64,000 nt of DNA from Phascolarctobacterium_A sp902463975 (lineage in GTDB: Bacteria > Bacillota > Negativicutes > Acidaminococcales > Acidaminococcaceae), in NCBI RefSeq assembly GCF_902463975.1, contig NZ_CABQHJ010000006.1, forward strand, positions 27,591-91,590. Reading direction: 5' to 3'. The translations under genes and the position numbers were made by a program. This document shows positions 25,744 to 34,684 of this stretch, in pieces. Within the stretch, counting starts at the first letter, position 1. The number at the start of each line of letters is the position of its first letter. The notes beneath the pieces are model-generated. The model was not told the origin of the DNA and searched no databases. It worked only from the letters and a program-made list of their open reading frames with translations.

Positions 25744-27057
25744 ATGAGCATTTTATATACACCTGCCGGTGATACGGATCCTATAAGAGATTGCTATGAT
25801 GGTGCTATGCTGCACATAATCAGAACATATTGGCCTGAATACGTGCGGATATTCTTAAGCGCGGAAATGTCTGCAAAAGAAAAAAACAGGCATATATACT
25901 CTAAAGCGATTGAGTATAATGTGCCTGAGTGCAAATTTGATTTTATTTATACTGATATAGTTAATGTACAGCTTATGGAAGAACTGGTGCCTTTGGCAGA
26001 AGGCTTTCTTGAACTGCGCAAAGAGTTTCCGGAAGAAGAGATTTTGCTGAATTTAAGCTCAGGTACACCGCAAATGAAAACGGTGATGAGCTTTTTAGCC
26101 ACGGATTTTGAAAACGTTCGTGCTATTCAGGTAGATTCACCGCAAAGGGCATCTAATAGAACAGCGCATGCGACGCAGGATAATGAAGATATCAATATTG
26201 TAATAGAAAATAATTTTGATAATGTTCCTGATTATACGTGCCGTTGCCATGAAGCACCGCTGTCACTTTTGCGGCGTTACAGTATACGGCATCAGTTGAT
26301 TAGTTTGATTAACAATTATGAATATAGAGCAGCTTTGGCTATGTATAATAAAAATAAAGCAATGTTTGTTGAAGAAACCGGTAAATTGCTAAGACATGCG
26401 GATTTGCGTTCCAAGCTGCTGATAAATGAAGCATTTAAGGGGATGGGTAAGGAAAATATTTATAATAATAATTCCGTGAAAAAATTGAATGAATTTTTGA
26501 TGGTTATGGAATTACACCAGAGGAAGGGTGAATTGGCAGAATTCATTCCTAAACTGACACCATTTTTGTATGAATTACTGCTTTATTATTTCGAAAATCA
26601 TGTTTCGCTTAAACTGGAGCGCTTTTGTTACAGCAAAAGAAACAATAATAGCAGTTGGAAAATAAGCACGGAGAAGCTGAGAAAAGAAGCGCCGGATGTA
26701 TTTACTTATCTGAATTATTATTTTTGTCAAGGCGTTAGGGATACAGAACTTTCTTTTTCTAACATGCTGCTGATTTTGGAGTCTTTAAAATCTGTAAAAA
26801 CAGAACTTATGGGAGAATTACAGATTCTTCGAGAGGTAGAGAAAAATCAGCGGAACAAAATAGCACATACTATTTTAACTGATGTTACGGAAGAAAATCT
26901 GCAGGCGATAGAGCCTAAGTTGAGTTCCTACCAGATTATTCAGCATTTGCGTAAAGCGTTTTTATTGATTATGGAAGGAGAATCCATCTGCAAACGCAAT
27001 GTATATGATGATTTAAACAGGAGAATTGTTGACAGCTTAAATGAATTTACTAAATAG
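25744..27057 (+). CDS. csm6: Csm6, CARF-HEPN ribonuclease
   Basis: I chose the ATG at 25744, preceded by GGGAGATGAG; an earlier ATG at 25729 lacks a ribosome site. The 437-residue protein begins with a CARF domain (ILYTPAGDTDPIRD; LLNLSSGTPQMKT about 100-112) that binds cyclic oligoadenylate from Cas10. It ends in a HEPN domain with the catalytic R-x4-H motif RNKIAH at R370-H375. Cyclic-nucleotide binding switches on unspecific RNA cleavage. The gene lies after cas2, separated from the csm genes by the arrays, and is followed by a terminator. Confidence 0.92.
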   Translation: MSILYTPAGDTDPIRDCYDGAMLHIIRTYWPEYVRIFLSAEMSAKEKNRHIYSKAIEYNVPECKFDFIYTDIVNVQLMEELVPLAEGFLELRKEFPEEEILLNLSSGTPQMKTVMSFLATDFENVRAIQVDSPQRASNRTAHATQDNEDINIVIENNFDNVPDYTCRCHEAPLSLLRRYSIRHQLISLINNYEYRAALAMYNKNKAMFVEETGKLLRHADLRSKLLINEAFKGMGKENIYNNNSVKKLNEFLMVMELHQRKGELAEFIPKLTPFLYELLLYYFENHVSLKLERFCYSKRNNNSSWKISTEKLRKEAPDVFTYLNYYFCQGVRDTELSFSNMLLILESLKSVKTELMGELQILREVEKNQRNKIAHTILTDVTEENLQAIEPKLSSYQIIQHLRKAFLLIMEGESICKRNVYDDLNRRIVDSLNEFTK

Positions 27058-27077
27058 AATATAGTGCCTTCGCTTAC

Positions 27078-27115
27078 AATACCGTCCGCATGTGAAAACT
27101 ACGGATGGTATTTTT
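27078..27115 (+). terminator. Terminator of cas1-cas2-csm6
   Basis: AATACCGTCCG pairs with CGGATGGTATT (one G-U pair) and is followed by TTTTTC. Confidence 0.8.
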
Positions 27116-27133
27116 CTCATTTCTGTAAGCTTT

Positions 27134-27188
27134 TTAACACAAATTTAACCGCAAGCTTACTTTGGATTTTACATTCATCCGTTACAAT
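27134..27188 (+). promoter_or_regulatory. Pho-box-like promoter of the ugp operon
   Basis: Four hexamers, TTAACA, TTAACC, CTTACT and TTTTAC, start at 27134, 27145, 27156 and 27167, an exact 11-base period. A -10 TACAAT lies at 27183 and there is no good -35. PhoB/PhoP-type activators bind such 11-base direct repeats. The same geometry is found at 32234-32288. Confidence 0.6.
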
Positions 27189-27252
27189 AAAAGCACGTTG
27201 TAGAGATGACAACAATAATTTTTGTGGAATATCAGTAAACGGAGGAATGGAA

Positions 27253-28551
27253 ATGAAACTGAAAAAAGTTTTGGCAGCAGCAATGATTTCGCTGCTGGCA
27301 ACTACGGCACTTGTTGGCTGCGGTAGTGATAAGAAAAGTGCTGACACCGGCAAAAAGGTACAGATTGAATATTGGCATGTTGCTGCTGAGAGCTTTGGCG
27401 GCGCAACCGTAAAGGAATTGGTTGCCGACTTCAACAAAACTCATCCGAATATTGAGGTAGTAGAAAAATATAACCCAGATATGTACAAAGGCTTGACTCA
27501 AAACCTGCAGGCTGCTATGGCTTCCGGCAAGAATCCGGACGTAGTGCAAATGGGTTATTCCTTCCTGAACTACGCTGCTGAAAACTTTAAATACACCGAT
27601 TTGAACGAAGCATTTAAAGCTGCCGGCGATGAAAACTTCATGAAAGATAATTACCTGCCGAACGTACTGCAGCTGGCACAAACCGAAGACGGCAAGCAAA
27701 TCGGTCTGCCGTATTCCGTAAGTGTTCCGGTACTCTTCTACAATCCGGAAATTTTTGAAAAAGCCGGGCTTGATCCGCAAAACCCGCCTAAAACTTGGGA
27801 AGAGGTTAGCAAAGCAGCTAAACAAATTAAAGATAAAACCGGTAACATGGGCTTCTTCATGCAGGAATATGCCGATAACTGGACTCAACAGGCTCTTATC
27901 GAATCCAACGGCGGCCAAATGTTGACAAAGGTTGACGGCAAGGTTAAAGCCGGTTTTGATACTCCGGAATCTGCTGCAGCTTATCAGGTTGTAGCTGATA
28001 TGGTTAAAAACGGTAGCGGTCTGCATGCTACCAACGAAGAAGGTTTCCAGGCTTATTTGAGCGGTAAGCTGGGCATGGTTTGTACCACCATCGGTAAACG
28101 TGCTAACTTCGAAAAGGGCGCTAAGTTCAAGGTTATGGCTTCTCCGTTCCCTGCTTTCGGCAACAAACCGACCAAGATTCCTGCAGGCGGTAACTTCCTG
28201 ATGGTATTCTCTAAGGATGCTGAAAAGCAAAAGGCTGCTATCGAGTTCATCAAATATCTGGAATCTCCGGAAGCACTTGCTAAATGGAGCACCGGTACCG
28301 GTTACCTGCCTCCTCGTAAAGGCGTAGCTGACGATCCGAAGGGCTTCAAAAAGCTTGCTGATGAGAACCCCAACATTAAAATGGCTCTGCAGGAAATGAC
28401 TAAGGTTACCAAATGGGCAAGCTTCCCGGGGGCTAACGGCCTGCAGGCTGAACAACTGCTGATTGATGCCCGTGATATCATCCTGAGCGGCAAAATGAGT
28501 GCAAAGGATGCTTTACATCAAACTGCAGAAAAAATTAACAAGCTGCTGTAA
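27253..28551 (+). CDS. ugpB: Glycerol-3-phosphate/sugar ABC transporter binding lipoprotein
   Basis: GGAGG at 27241 favours the ATG at 27253 over the one at 27247. The 432-residue protein has a signal peptide and lipobox LVGC. The mature part is a family 1 extracellular binding protein: VQIEYWHVAAE, FNKTHPNIEV, NPDVVQMGY, LPYSVSVPVLFYNPEIFEKAGL and a late KWSTGTGYLPPRKG typical of UgpB-like proteins. It captures glycerol-3-phosphate or its diesters. The Pho-like promoter supports a phosphorus-containing substrate, but a plain sugar cannot be ruled out. Confidence 0.8.
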   Translation: MKLKKVLAAAMISLLATTALVGCGSDKKSADTGKKVQIEYWHVAAESFGGATVKELVADFNKTHPNIEVVEKYNPDMYKGLTQNLQAAMASGKNPDVVQMGYSFLNYAAENFKYTDLNEAFKAAGDENFMKDNYLPNVLQLAQTEDGKQIGLPYSVSVPVLFYNPEIFEKAGLDPQNPPKTWEEVSKAAKQIKDKTGNMGFFMQEYADNWTQQALIESNGGQMLTKVDGKVKAGFDTPESAAAYQVVADMVKNGSGLHATNEEGFQAYLSGKLGMVCTTIGKRANFEKGAKFKVMASPFPAFGNKPTKIPAGGNFLMVFSKDAEKQKAAIEFIKYLESPEALAKWSTGTGYLPPRKGVADDPKGFKKLADENPNIKMALQEMTKVTKWASFPGANGLQAEQLLIDARDIILSGKMSAKDALHQTAEKINKLL

Positions 28552-28562
28552 TTAGTCTGATA

Positions 28563-28594
28563 AATAAGCTGTCGCAGTTGCGGCAGCTTATTTT
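28563..28594 (+). terminator. Intercistronic hairpin between ugpB and ugpA
   Basis: AATAAGCTGTCGC pairs with GCGGCAGCTTATT (12 of 13, one G-U) and is followed by TTG. Such partial terminators raise binding-protein mRNA over permease mRNA. Confidence 0.6.
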
Positions 28595-28618
28595 GCTAAT
28601 AGCGCAAAGGAGGTTGCT

Positions 28619-29497
28619 ATGAGTAAGAACAACAAGGAAGCATTGCTTTATCTGTTGCCTGCTGCCGTACTTTTTCTGGTATTTTATTACTGGCCGCTGC
28701 TGCAGAATATTTACCTGAGTGTTTTTTCCTGGAATATGATCAGTCCTAATCAAAAATTTGTGGGCCTGGAAAACTTTATTACTATTTTCAGCTCTGCCGA
28801 GCTGATTAAAATTTTAATCAACACCGTTTTGTTTGTGGCAATTATGCTGGTGCTGAATTTCGTTCTGCCTTATTTTTATTCGTTTATCCTGGGACATTTA
28901 GTGCATAGGTGGACGGCCTTCTATCGCAGCGCTCTTTTCCTGCCGTCTACCTTATCGCTGGCGGTAGCGAGCATTTTGTTCCTTTGGATTTACAATCCGC
29001 TGGCCGGTCCGATTAACATTGTTCTCAGCCAGTTTGATATCGCTTCGCCGCGTTGGTTCAAGGAAAACTATCTGGTTATTTTCGCTATCTGCACGATTAT
29101 CGGCTGGAAGGTTTTTGGCTATAATCTTATCGTAATGCTGGCTGCTATGGTCGCAGTTCCTAAAGAGATGATTGAAGCAGCGAAGCTAGAGAACGCTTCC
29201 AACTGGGTTATCTTCAAAAAAATTATTCTGCCGATGACCTCTTCTACCGCAATCTATGTTTTTACGATAACGGTAGTTTTTGGCCTGCAGTACGTTCTTG
29301 TACCTGTAAATATGCTGACGCAGGGCGGTCCGGATCAGGGCAGCAGTAACCTTGTGTATATTATTTATCAATATGCCTTCACCTTCTTCAAGGCAGGCAC
29401 CAGTGCAGCCTATGCGGTTATCACCATGGTCTGCTATCTTGCCTTCCTCTTTGTGAAGAATAAATATCTGGAAAAGAAGGTGTACTATGAAAACTAA
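28619..29497 (+). CDS. ugpA: Glycerol-3-phosphate/sugar ABC transporter permease UgpA-like
   Basis: This 292-residue MalF/UgpA-type inner-membrane protein has six hydrophobic segments and the cytoplasmic EAA loop EAAKLENASNWVIFKKIILPM, which docks on the ATPase. AAAGGAGG lies 6 bases before the start. It overlaps ugpE by 11 bases. Confidence 0.85.
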   Translation: MSKNNKEALLYLLPAAVLFLVFYYWPLLQNIYLSVFSWNMISPNQKFVGLENFITIFSSAELIKILINTVLFVAIMLVLNFVLPYFYSFILGHLVHRWTAFYRSALFLPSTLSLAVASILFLWIYNPLAGPINIVLSQFDIASPRWFKENYLVIFAICTIIGWKVFGYNLIVMLAAMVAVPKEMIEAAKLENASNWVIFKKIILPMTSSTAIYVFTITVVFGLQYVLVPVNMLTQGGPDQGSSNLVYIIYQYAFTFFKAGTSAAYAVITMVCYLAFLFVKNKYLEKKVYYEN

Positions 29498-30314
29498 GCT
29501 GCGTAATGAATGGTATTGGCATGCGTTTTTGCTTATTGCAGTTTTCCTGATGTTGTGGCCGATAGTATTTATGATATCTACCTCGCTGAAGGATTTGAAT
29601 CAGGTTTTTGAATCTACATTGAATCCTTTGCCGTTTCCGCCGACCTTTGACAATTATACTACGGTTTTACATAACTTCCCGCTGCTGACCTATATCTGGA
29701 ATACGTTTTACATTGCGATTGTGGTTACAGCCAGCAAGGCTGCAACAAGCGTGTTGGCAGCCTTTGCTTTTGTGTATTACAACTTCAAATATAAGGAAAC
29801 AGTTTTCAACGGTATGCTGCTGACGTTCTTCATCCCCATCACGGTTTTGATTATGCCGAACTATCTGATGATGGCTAAGCTGGGACTGCTGGATACGCCC
29901 TATGGTGTTATGCTGCCCGGTCTTGTAGATGGCATGGGTATCTTCCTGATGCGTCAGACCATGCGCGGCATTCCTAAACCATTGCTGGAGGCAGCAATTC
30001 TTGATGGTGCCAAGCCGCATCAGGTACTGTTCAAGGTTATTTTACCCTTGATTAAGCCTTCTGTACTGGCTATTTCGATTTTGTTCTTCATCAACAGCTG
30101 GAACGAATATTTTTGGCCGTTGCTGATTTTGCAGGATAAAGCTAATCTGACACTGCCGTTGGCACTGCAGATGTTTATCAGTGCCGAAGGTGGCAGTGAA
30201 TGGGGCATCGCGATGGCTGTAGCAACGCTGACAAGCTTGCCTCCGTTAGTACTTTACGGCTTCTGCCAAAAATTTATTATCAACACATTTATGCAATCGG
30301 GCGTGAAAGGATAA
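29487..30314 (+). CDS. ugpE: Glycerol-3-phosphate/sugar ABC transporter permease UgpE-like
   Basis: The 275-residue MalG/UgpE-type permease has six hydrophobic segments and the EAA loop EAAILDGAKPHQVLFKVILPL. It has FFINSWNEYFWPLLIL before the last segment, a stretch well kept in this family. It pairs with the preceding permease. Four bases separate its stop from the ATPase start. Confidence 0.85.
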   Translation: MKTKLRNEWYWHAFLLIAVFLMLWPIVFMISTSLKDLNQVFESTLNPLPFPPTFDNYTTVLHNFPLLTYIWNTFYIAIVVTASKAATSVLAAFAFVYYNFKYKETVFNGMLLTFFIPITVLIMPNYLMMAKLGLLDTPYGVMLPGLVDGMGIFLMRQTMRGIPKPLLEAAILDGAKPHQVLFKVILPLIKPSVLAISILFFINSWNEYFWPLLILQDKANLTLPLALQMFISAEGGSEWGIAMAVATLTSLPPLVLYGFCQKFIINTFMQSGVKG

Positions 30315-30318
30315 GAAG

Positions 30319-31410
30319 ATGGATAACTTACAAAACGATTACAGCATTATATTTTCGCATGTGCAAAAGGCTTACGGCAGTAATGTCGTAATCAATGATT
30401 TGAATTTGGAGATACAAAAGGGCGAGCGCCTGATTCTGCTTGGACCATCCGGCTGCGGCAAGACAACTACTTTGCGTATGATTGCCGGCTTTGAGGAAAT
30501 CACTAAGGGTGAGCTGTATATGGACGGCCGCGTGGTTAACGATATCGCTCCCGGTGAGCGCAATATTGCTATGGTATTCCAAAGCTATGCACTGTTCCCG
30601 CATCTGAGCGTTTGGGACAACATCACCTTTGGTTTGCAGCTGCAAAAGCTGCCGCAGGCTGAAATGGAAAAGCGTGCGCGTATGGCAATGGAAATCCTGC
30701 ATCTAGAAGGCTATGAAAATAAAAAGACGCATGAATTGAGCGGCGGCCAGAAGCAACGTGTTGCTCTGTGCCGGGCGCTTGTAAAGCAGTCGCCGTACTT
30801 CCTGTTGGATGAGCCTTTATCTAACTTGGATGCCAAACTGCGCCAGAAGGCACGTACCGAGCTGGTAAAAATCCATGAAATGTTCAAGCCGACGATGGTT
30901 TATGTAACCCATGACCAGATAGAGGCAATGACTGTAGCACATCGTATTGCCGTTATGAATCAGGGCAAGATTCAGCAGATTGATACTCCGGCAAATATTT
31001 ATCATCACCCTGCCAATACCTTTGTGGCAACCTTTATCGGTTCTCCGGCAATGAATATTTTGCAGGCTGATGTGTTGGATGGTAAAATTATCGTCGGTGA
31101 CTGCGCACTGAAGCTGCCGCAGGAGCGCTTGCAGGAGCTTGGCGGACGCAGCAAGGTTATCTTCGGGCTGCGCCCGGAGGCTTGCACACCGAGCTTTGAA
31201 AGTGCTATGATTAATGGTAAGGCAGACTTTGTTGAAAATACAGGCAACCTGAAAACTGCTACACTTAAATTGGCAACCGGTGAAAGCTTTTATCTGCAGG
31301 ACAGTGACCAAGGACTGCAAATGGATGATATCCGCGGCTTTAATTTTGATTGGCAGAATGTTTGCTTATTTGATGCCGAAAGCGGTGAAAACTTAGCGAA
31401 GGTACGCTAA
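30319..31410 (+). CDS. ugpC: ABC transporter ATP-binding protein UgpC-like
   Basis: The 363-residue ATPase has Walker A GPSGCGKTT, Q-loop FQSYALFPH, signature ELSGGQKQR, Walker B FLLDEPLSNLD and switch VTHDQ. A C-terminal MOI-type regulatory domain (about 240-363) contains FGLRPEA. It energises the ugp importer. ATG follows AAGAAG; the ribosome site is weak, so coupling to ugpE is likely. Confidence 0.88.
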   Translation: MDNLQNDYSIIFSHVQKAYGSNVVINDLNLEIQKGERLILLGPSGCGKTTTLRMIAGFEEITKGELYMDGRVVNDIAPGERNIAMVFQSYALFPHLSVWDNITFGLQLQKLPQAEMEKRARMAMEILHLEGYENKKTHELSGGQKQRVALCRALVKQSPYFLLDEPLSNLDAKLRQKARTELVKIHEMFKPTMVYVTHDQIEAMTVAHRIAVMNQGKIQQIDTPANIYHHPANTFVATFIGSPAMNILQADVLDGKIIVGDCALKLPQERLQELGGRSKVIFGLRPEACTPSFESAMINGKADFVENTGNLKTATLKLATGESFYLQDSDQGLQMDDIRGFNFDWQNVCLFDAESGENLAKVR

Positions 31411-31431
31411 GCCTTGAAGGGAGGAAGTTAT

Positions 31432-32187
31432 ATGCAATTTGAAGTCAGTGATTTACTCTTTCCGGGATTTACGAAGGATGCAATGAAGAGACTTGATAAG
31501 CAGTATGGTATTGAATTTTTCTATGAGTTCGGCAAGGATTATTATTGGAAGCAGCAGGTGGAGGAATGGGGTGAACGTGCACTTTCGATTCATGCTCCCT
31601 GTGTTGCGCTGAATCTTGCTGATTCTAAGCAGAAAAATTATGCCCGTGTTATAGAAAAGACCTTTGCCTATGCGCAAAAATGCAAGGCAGATTTTGTTGT
31701 AGTGCATACCAATGAAGCTATTGAGGGTGACAAGGAGTTTTTGAGGGCGCGTGTTATCCGCCGTCTGCGTCAGATTATGAACCTGAGCAAACGTTACGGC
31801 GTTAAGGTGCTTATTGAAAATGTCGGCCTGCGCACAAAAAATAATGTGCTGTTTGATTTGCCGGAATACATTGCGCTGTTTGACATTTTCCCGCAGGCAG
31901 GTGCGCTGCTTGATACAGGTCATGCACATGTCAACGGCTGGGATATTCCTGCGGTAGTACAGGCGTTAGGTGAGCGTTTGACAGCTTGCCATGTTCACGA
32001 TAACGATGGCAGCGGTGACGCACATTTGCCGGTAGGTCAGGGGGATATTGACTGGAAGGCATATTTCGGTGCTGTCAAAAAATATGCACCGCAGGCTACG
32101 CAGGTATTTGAATACTGCTGCGGTTTTAACAATACCAAGGACTTGGAAGCGCACATTGCAGAGCTGAAAAGAAATTATAAATTATAA
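31432..32187 (+). CDS. Sugar phosphate isomerase/epimerase-like TIM-barrel protein
   Basis: The start at 31432 follows GGGAGGAAG; an upstream start at 31414 has no site. The 251-residue TIM barrel keeps the metal ligands of the AP-endonuclease-2/xylose-isomerase-like family: Glu in VLIENVG, Asp/His in LLDTGHAHVNGW, His in CHVHDNDG and Glu in FEYCCG. Members isomerise or hydrolyse sugar derivatives. As the last gene of the ugp operon it may process the imported glycerophosphodiester or sugar. The exact reaction is unknown. Confidence 0.75.
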   Translation: MQFEVSDLLFPGFTKDAMKRLDKQYGIEFFYEFGKDYYWKQQVEEWGERALSIHAPCVALNLADSKQKNYARVIEKTFAYAQKCKADFVVVHTNEAIEGDKEFLRARVIRRLRQIMNLSKRYGVKVLIENVGLRTKNNVLFDLPEYIALFDIFPQAGALLDTGHAHVNGWDIPAVVQALGERLTACHVHDNDGSGDAHLPVGQGDIDWKAYFGAVKKYAPQATQVFEYCCGFNNTKDLEAHIAELKRNYKL

Positions 32188-32233
32188 CAGACTATGACTG
32201 ACAAATAAAAGCACTCAAAGGAATAAAATACTC

Positions 32234-32288
32234 TTTACCTGCATTTTACCTTAAGGTTAATCTGTATTTAATATTCAACGGGTATACT
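32234..32288 (+). promoter_or_regulatory. Pho-box-like promoter of a micro-protein gene
   Basis: TTTACC, TTTACC, GTTAAT and TTTAAT start at 32234, 32245, 32256 and 32267 (11-base period). A -10 TATACT lies at 32283. The distance from first repeat to -10 is 49 bases, as in the ugp promoter. Confidence 0.55.
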
Positions 32289-32338
32289 ATGTATAACGAA
32301 GATGAATGAATCTGCGATATGCGTAGGAGGTAAGCGTT

Positions 32339-32407
32339 ATGCAGGATTTATACCCGATGTTGATTTTATTTGCCGGTTGGATGGTTGTAGATTTACTGGT
32401 GTTTTAA
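32339..32407 (+). CDS. 22-residue membrane micro-protein
   Basis: A short frame begins MQDLYPML, continues as one hydrophobic helix with two tryptophan/glycine turns and ends DLLVF. AGGAGG lies 8 bases before the ATG, better than many long genes here. It has its own Pho-like promoter and its own terminator, so a transcript of about 180 bases encodes only this. It could insert as a single-span regulator of a membrane complex. A dual-function or purely regulatory RNA is the other option. I do not recognise a family. Confidence 0.6.
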   Translation: MQDLYPMLILFAGWMVVDLLVF

Positions 32408-32434
32408 ACACTGTAAGAATTTTTGTCATTTGCT

Positions 32435-32473
32435 GAGAGAGCAGGGAAAAGCCTTGCTCTCTTTTCGTTTTTT
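32435..32473 (+). terminator. Terminator of the micro-protein transcript
   Basis: GAGAGCAGGG pairs with CCTTGCTCTC and is followed by TTTTC and TTTTTT. Confidence 0.8.
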
Positions 32474-32560
32474 ATCAGGAAGGTATTATCAATTACTCTT
32501 TTCAGTGGGATGTTTTCTTGCTACAATATAGTTAATGAATATAGCGAGGAGGAAAGTTCT

Positions 32561-33175
32561 ATGAAAAAACTGTTTCTTTGTATTCTCTGTCTGCTGATGT
32601 GTTCCGTTTGCGCTGCTGCCCCGGCGAAAAAGGTAGTGCTGTGGTATCAGGTTCCGGAGGTTGTTCTGGAAGCGCAGAATCTTGAAAATGATGTTGAGAA
32701 AGGTAAGACGGAATTTGAAGCCTTCCTCATGGCAAATTACGGCAAGCGTTTTCCTGTACAGATGATTAAGCAGGCTGCTCAGGATAAGGAACTGACTGCT
32801 GCCGATGTATCACTGGTTACTCGTTCCAACTGGGTGCCGATTGTTGTGAAGCTTGACCTGGCCGGTGTTGGCAGCGGTGACAAGCTGGTTGGTAAATACA
32901 GCACTGTTAAGGTTGCGTTGAAGGAAAGCACCGTTGTAGACGGTAAGCTTTTCAGCTATGATTATGGTATCAAGGAATATGACAGCAGCATGCTGCGTGT
33001 AGCAGGTTATGTTATTGCCAGTGAAGATGACCCGCGCATCAACACCAAAAATGCTGTTAATGACTGCATCAAAGAGGCTTGTACTTTGAACAGCAAGGTT
33101 AACCGCTATGCGGATCCTGCAGCCTATGATAAGGAAAATGCCCGTTACAACGGCGAGTTTGAAAAAATTCAATAA
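32561..33175 (+). CDS. Secreted/periplasmic protein of unknown function (204 aa)
   Basis: GAGGAGG lies upstream of the ATG at 32561; earlier in-frame starts lie in the terminator region. Residues 1-20 form a signal peptide with an AAA cleavage site. The mature part is soluble, rich in Lys, Asp and Val, and has no cysteine pair until a late CIKEACT. No family recognised. It stands alone with its own terminator. Confidence 0.65.
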   Translation: MKKLFLCILCLLMCSVCAAAPAKKVVLWYQVPEVVLEAQNLENDVEKGKTEFEAFLMANYGKRFPVQMIKQAAQDKELTAADVSLVTRSNWVPIVVKLDLAGVGSGDKLVGKYSTVKVALKESTVVDGKLFSYDYGIKEYDSSMLRVAGYVIASEDDPRINTKNAVNDCIKEACTLNSKVNRYADPAAYDKENARYNGEFEKIQ

Positions 33176-33200
33176 AACGTCTGAGTTTGTCTCAAATATA

Positions 33201-33240
33201 GAAAATCCCGAATCTCATGAAGAGGTTCGGGATTTTCTTG
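33201..33240. terminator. Terminator
   Basis: GAAAATCCCGAA pairs perfectly with TTCGGGATTTTC. T-runs on both sides make it usable in both directions, though the minus-strand gene ends at 33324. Confidence 0.75.
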
Positions 33241-33323
33241 CTCTTTGTCCGTTTGCGATATTTAAATTAAAGGTAGAAGTTTATGGATGACTTTTAGTGA
33301 GAGAAATATGAGTTGAGCTGTGC

Positions 33324-34670
33324 TTATCTGTTGTGACCGAAGAATGCTTTTGCTACTTCCGGGAAGGAAATATAGCTCAGCAGGTCTTCCATGCTGGCGT
33401 TAGGATAACCGTCTTCAGCCAGACGAGCTCGGAATTTTTCCAGCTGCGGCGGAATTAAATCCGCGGGACGGCAGGTAATAGGCTCGGCGTTGCCGATGGC
33501 CAAACGTTTAACCTCAGGGTCGATAGGTGCGGGTGTGCGACCGTATTTACCCAAAACTAAATCCTTAACCTCGCGGGGAATCATCTTATAGCGGCCCAAG
33601 GCTACGTTCAGCACTGCCATAGTGCCTACAATCTGACTGGTAGGCGTTACCAGCGGCGGATAGCCAAGCTCTGCGCGTACACGGGGCATTTCTTCCAAAA
33701 GCTGCGGATATTTATCGGCAACGCCCATTTCTTTCATCTGGTTGAGCAGATTAGAAAGCATACCACCGGGGATTTGGAAGGTAAGTACTTTCGGATCGAT
33801 AGGAATGTTGGTGTTCAGGTTGAAATCATCTACCAAATCCTTTTTGACACCTTTGAAGTAATCTGCCAAATCATGCAGAAGCGGCAGGTCAATGCCGGTG
33901 TCGTATTCTGTGCCTTGTAATGTTGCTACCAAAGATTCGGTACATGGTTGGCTGGTAGAGCAGGCGAAGGGTGAGAGCGCTGTATCAACAATATCTACGC
34001 CTGCTTCGATAGCCTTCAGATAAGTCATATCACCCATACCGCTGGTAAAGTGAGTATGTAAATCAATCGGCAAGTTGATTTCTGCTTTTAAAGCTTTTAC
34101 GAGGTTGTATGCTTCGTAAGGGCGCAGCAGGCCGGCCATGTCCTTGATGCAGATGGAGTCTGCACCCATCTGTACCAGTTCTTTGCCAAGCTTTACAAAA
34201 TCAGCGTCCTTATGGTAAGGGCTGATGGTATAAACGATACAGCCTTGAGCATGTCCGCCAGCTTCTTTGGTGGCGCGCATAGCTGTTTCTAAGTTACGGG
34301 TATCGTTGAGTGCGTCAAAAATGCGGATGATGGATACACCGTTATCTACAGAACGTTTAACAAATTCAGAAACAACGTCGTCGGCTAAATTGGTGTAGCC
34401 AAGAACGTTCTGACCACGCAGTAGCATTTGAATCGGAGTGTGTGGCAGATTCTTCTTTAACAGACGCAGGCGCTGCCACGGATCTTCATGCAGGAAGCGC
34501 AGGCAGGAATCAAAGGTTGCGCCACCCCAGGCTTCAACGGCATGGTAACCGGCGTTATCAATTTTCTCCAATACGGGCAGCATATCAACGATACGCATAC
34601 GTGTTGCTGCGATGGATTGGTGGCCGTCACGCAGGACGGTTTCTACGATTTTTACAGGTTTGTTTGCCAT
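33324..34670 (-). CDS. oadA: Oxaloacetate decarboxylase alpha-type carboxyltransferase, without biotin domain
   Basis: The 448-residue protein is the TIM-barrel carboxyltransferase domain: VETVLRDGHQS at the N-terminus with the metal-site Asp, EAWGGATFDSC, LLRGQN, the carbamylated-lysine strand SICIKDMAGLL and the metal-binding HTH in LPIDLHTHFTSGMG. It removes CO2 from oxaloacetate and passes it to biotin. Most OadA proteins run to about 600 residues with a C-terminal biotin domain; here that domain is absent and must come from another gene. Pyruvate carboxylase subunit B or the transcarboxylase 5S subunit are alternatives. Two micro-proteins precede it in the same operon. Confidence 0.8.
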   Translation of the reverse strand: MANKPVKIVETVLRDGHQSIAATRMRIVDMLPVLEKIDNAGYHAVEAWGGATFDSCLRFLHEDPWQRLRLLKKNLPHTPIQMLLRGQNVLGYTNLADDVVSEFVKRSVDNGVSIIRIFDALNDTRNLETAMRATKEAGGHAQGCIVYTISPYHKDADFVKLGKELVQMGADSICIKDMAGLLRPYEAYNLVKALKAEINLPIDLHTHFTSGMGDMTYLKAIEAGVDIVDTALSPFACSTSQPCTESLVATLQGTEYDTGIDLPLLHDLADYFKGVKKDLVDDFNLNTNIPIDPKVLTFQIPGGMLSNLLNQMKEMGVADKYPQLLEEMPRVRAELGYPPLVTPTSQIVGTMAVLNVALGRYKMIPREVKDLVLGKYGRTPAPIDPEVKRLAIGNAEPITCRPADLIPPQLEKFRARLAEDGYPNASMEDLLSYISFPEVAKAFFGHNR

Positions 34671-34684
34671 ACTCTTGCCTCCGG

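Noticed and set aside
27232..28455. 407-codon minus-strand frame opposite ugpB
   Set aside because: Antisense to a clear binding protein, no ribosome site and no recognisable domain.
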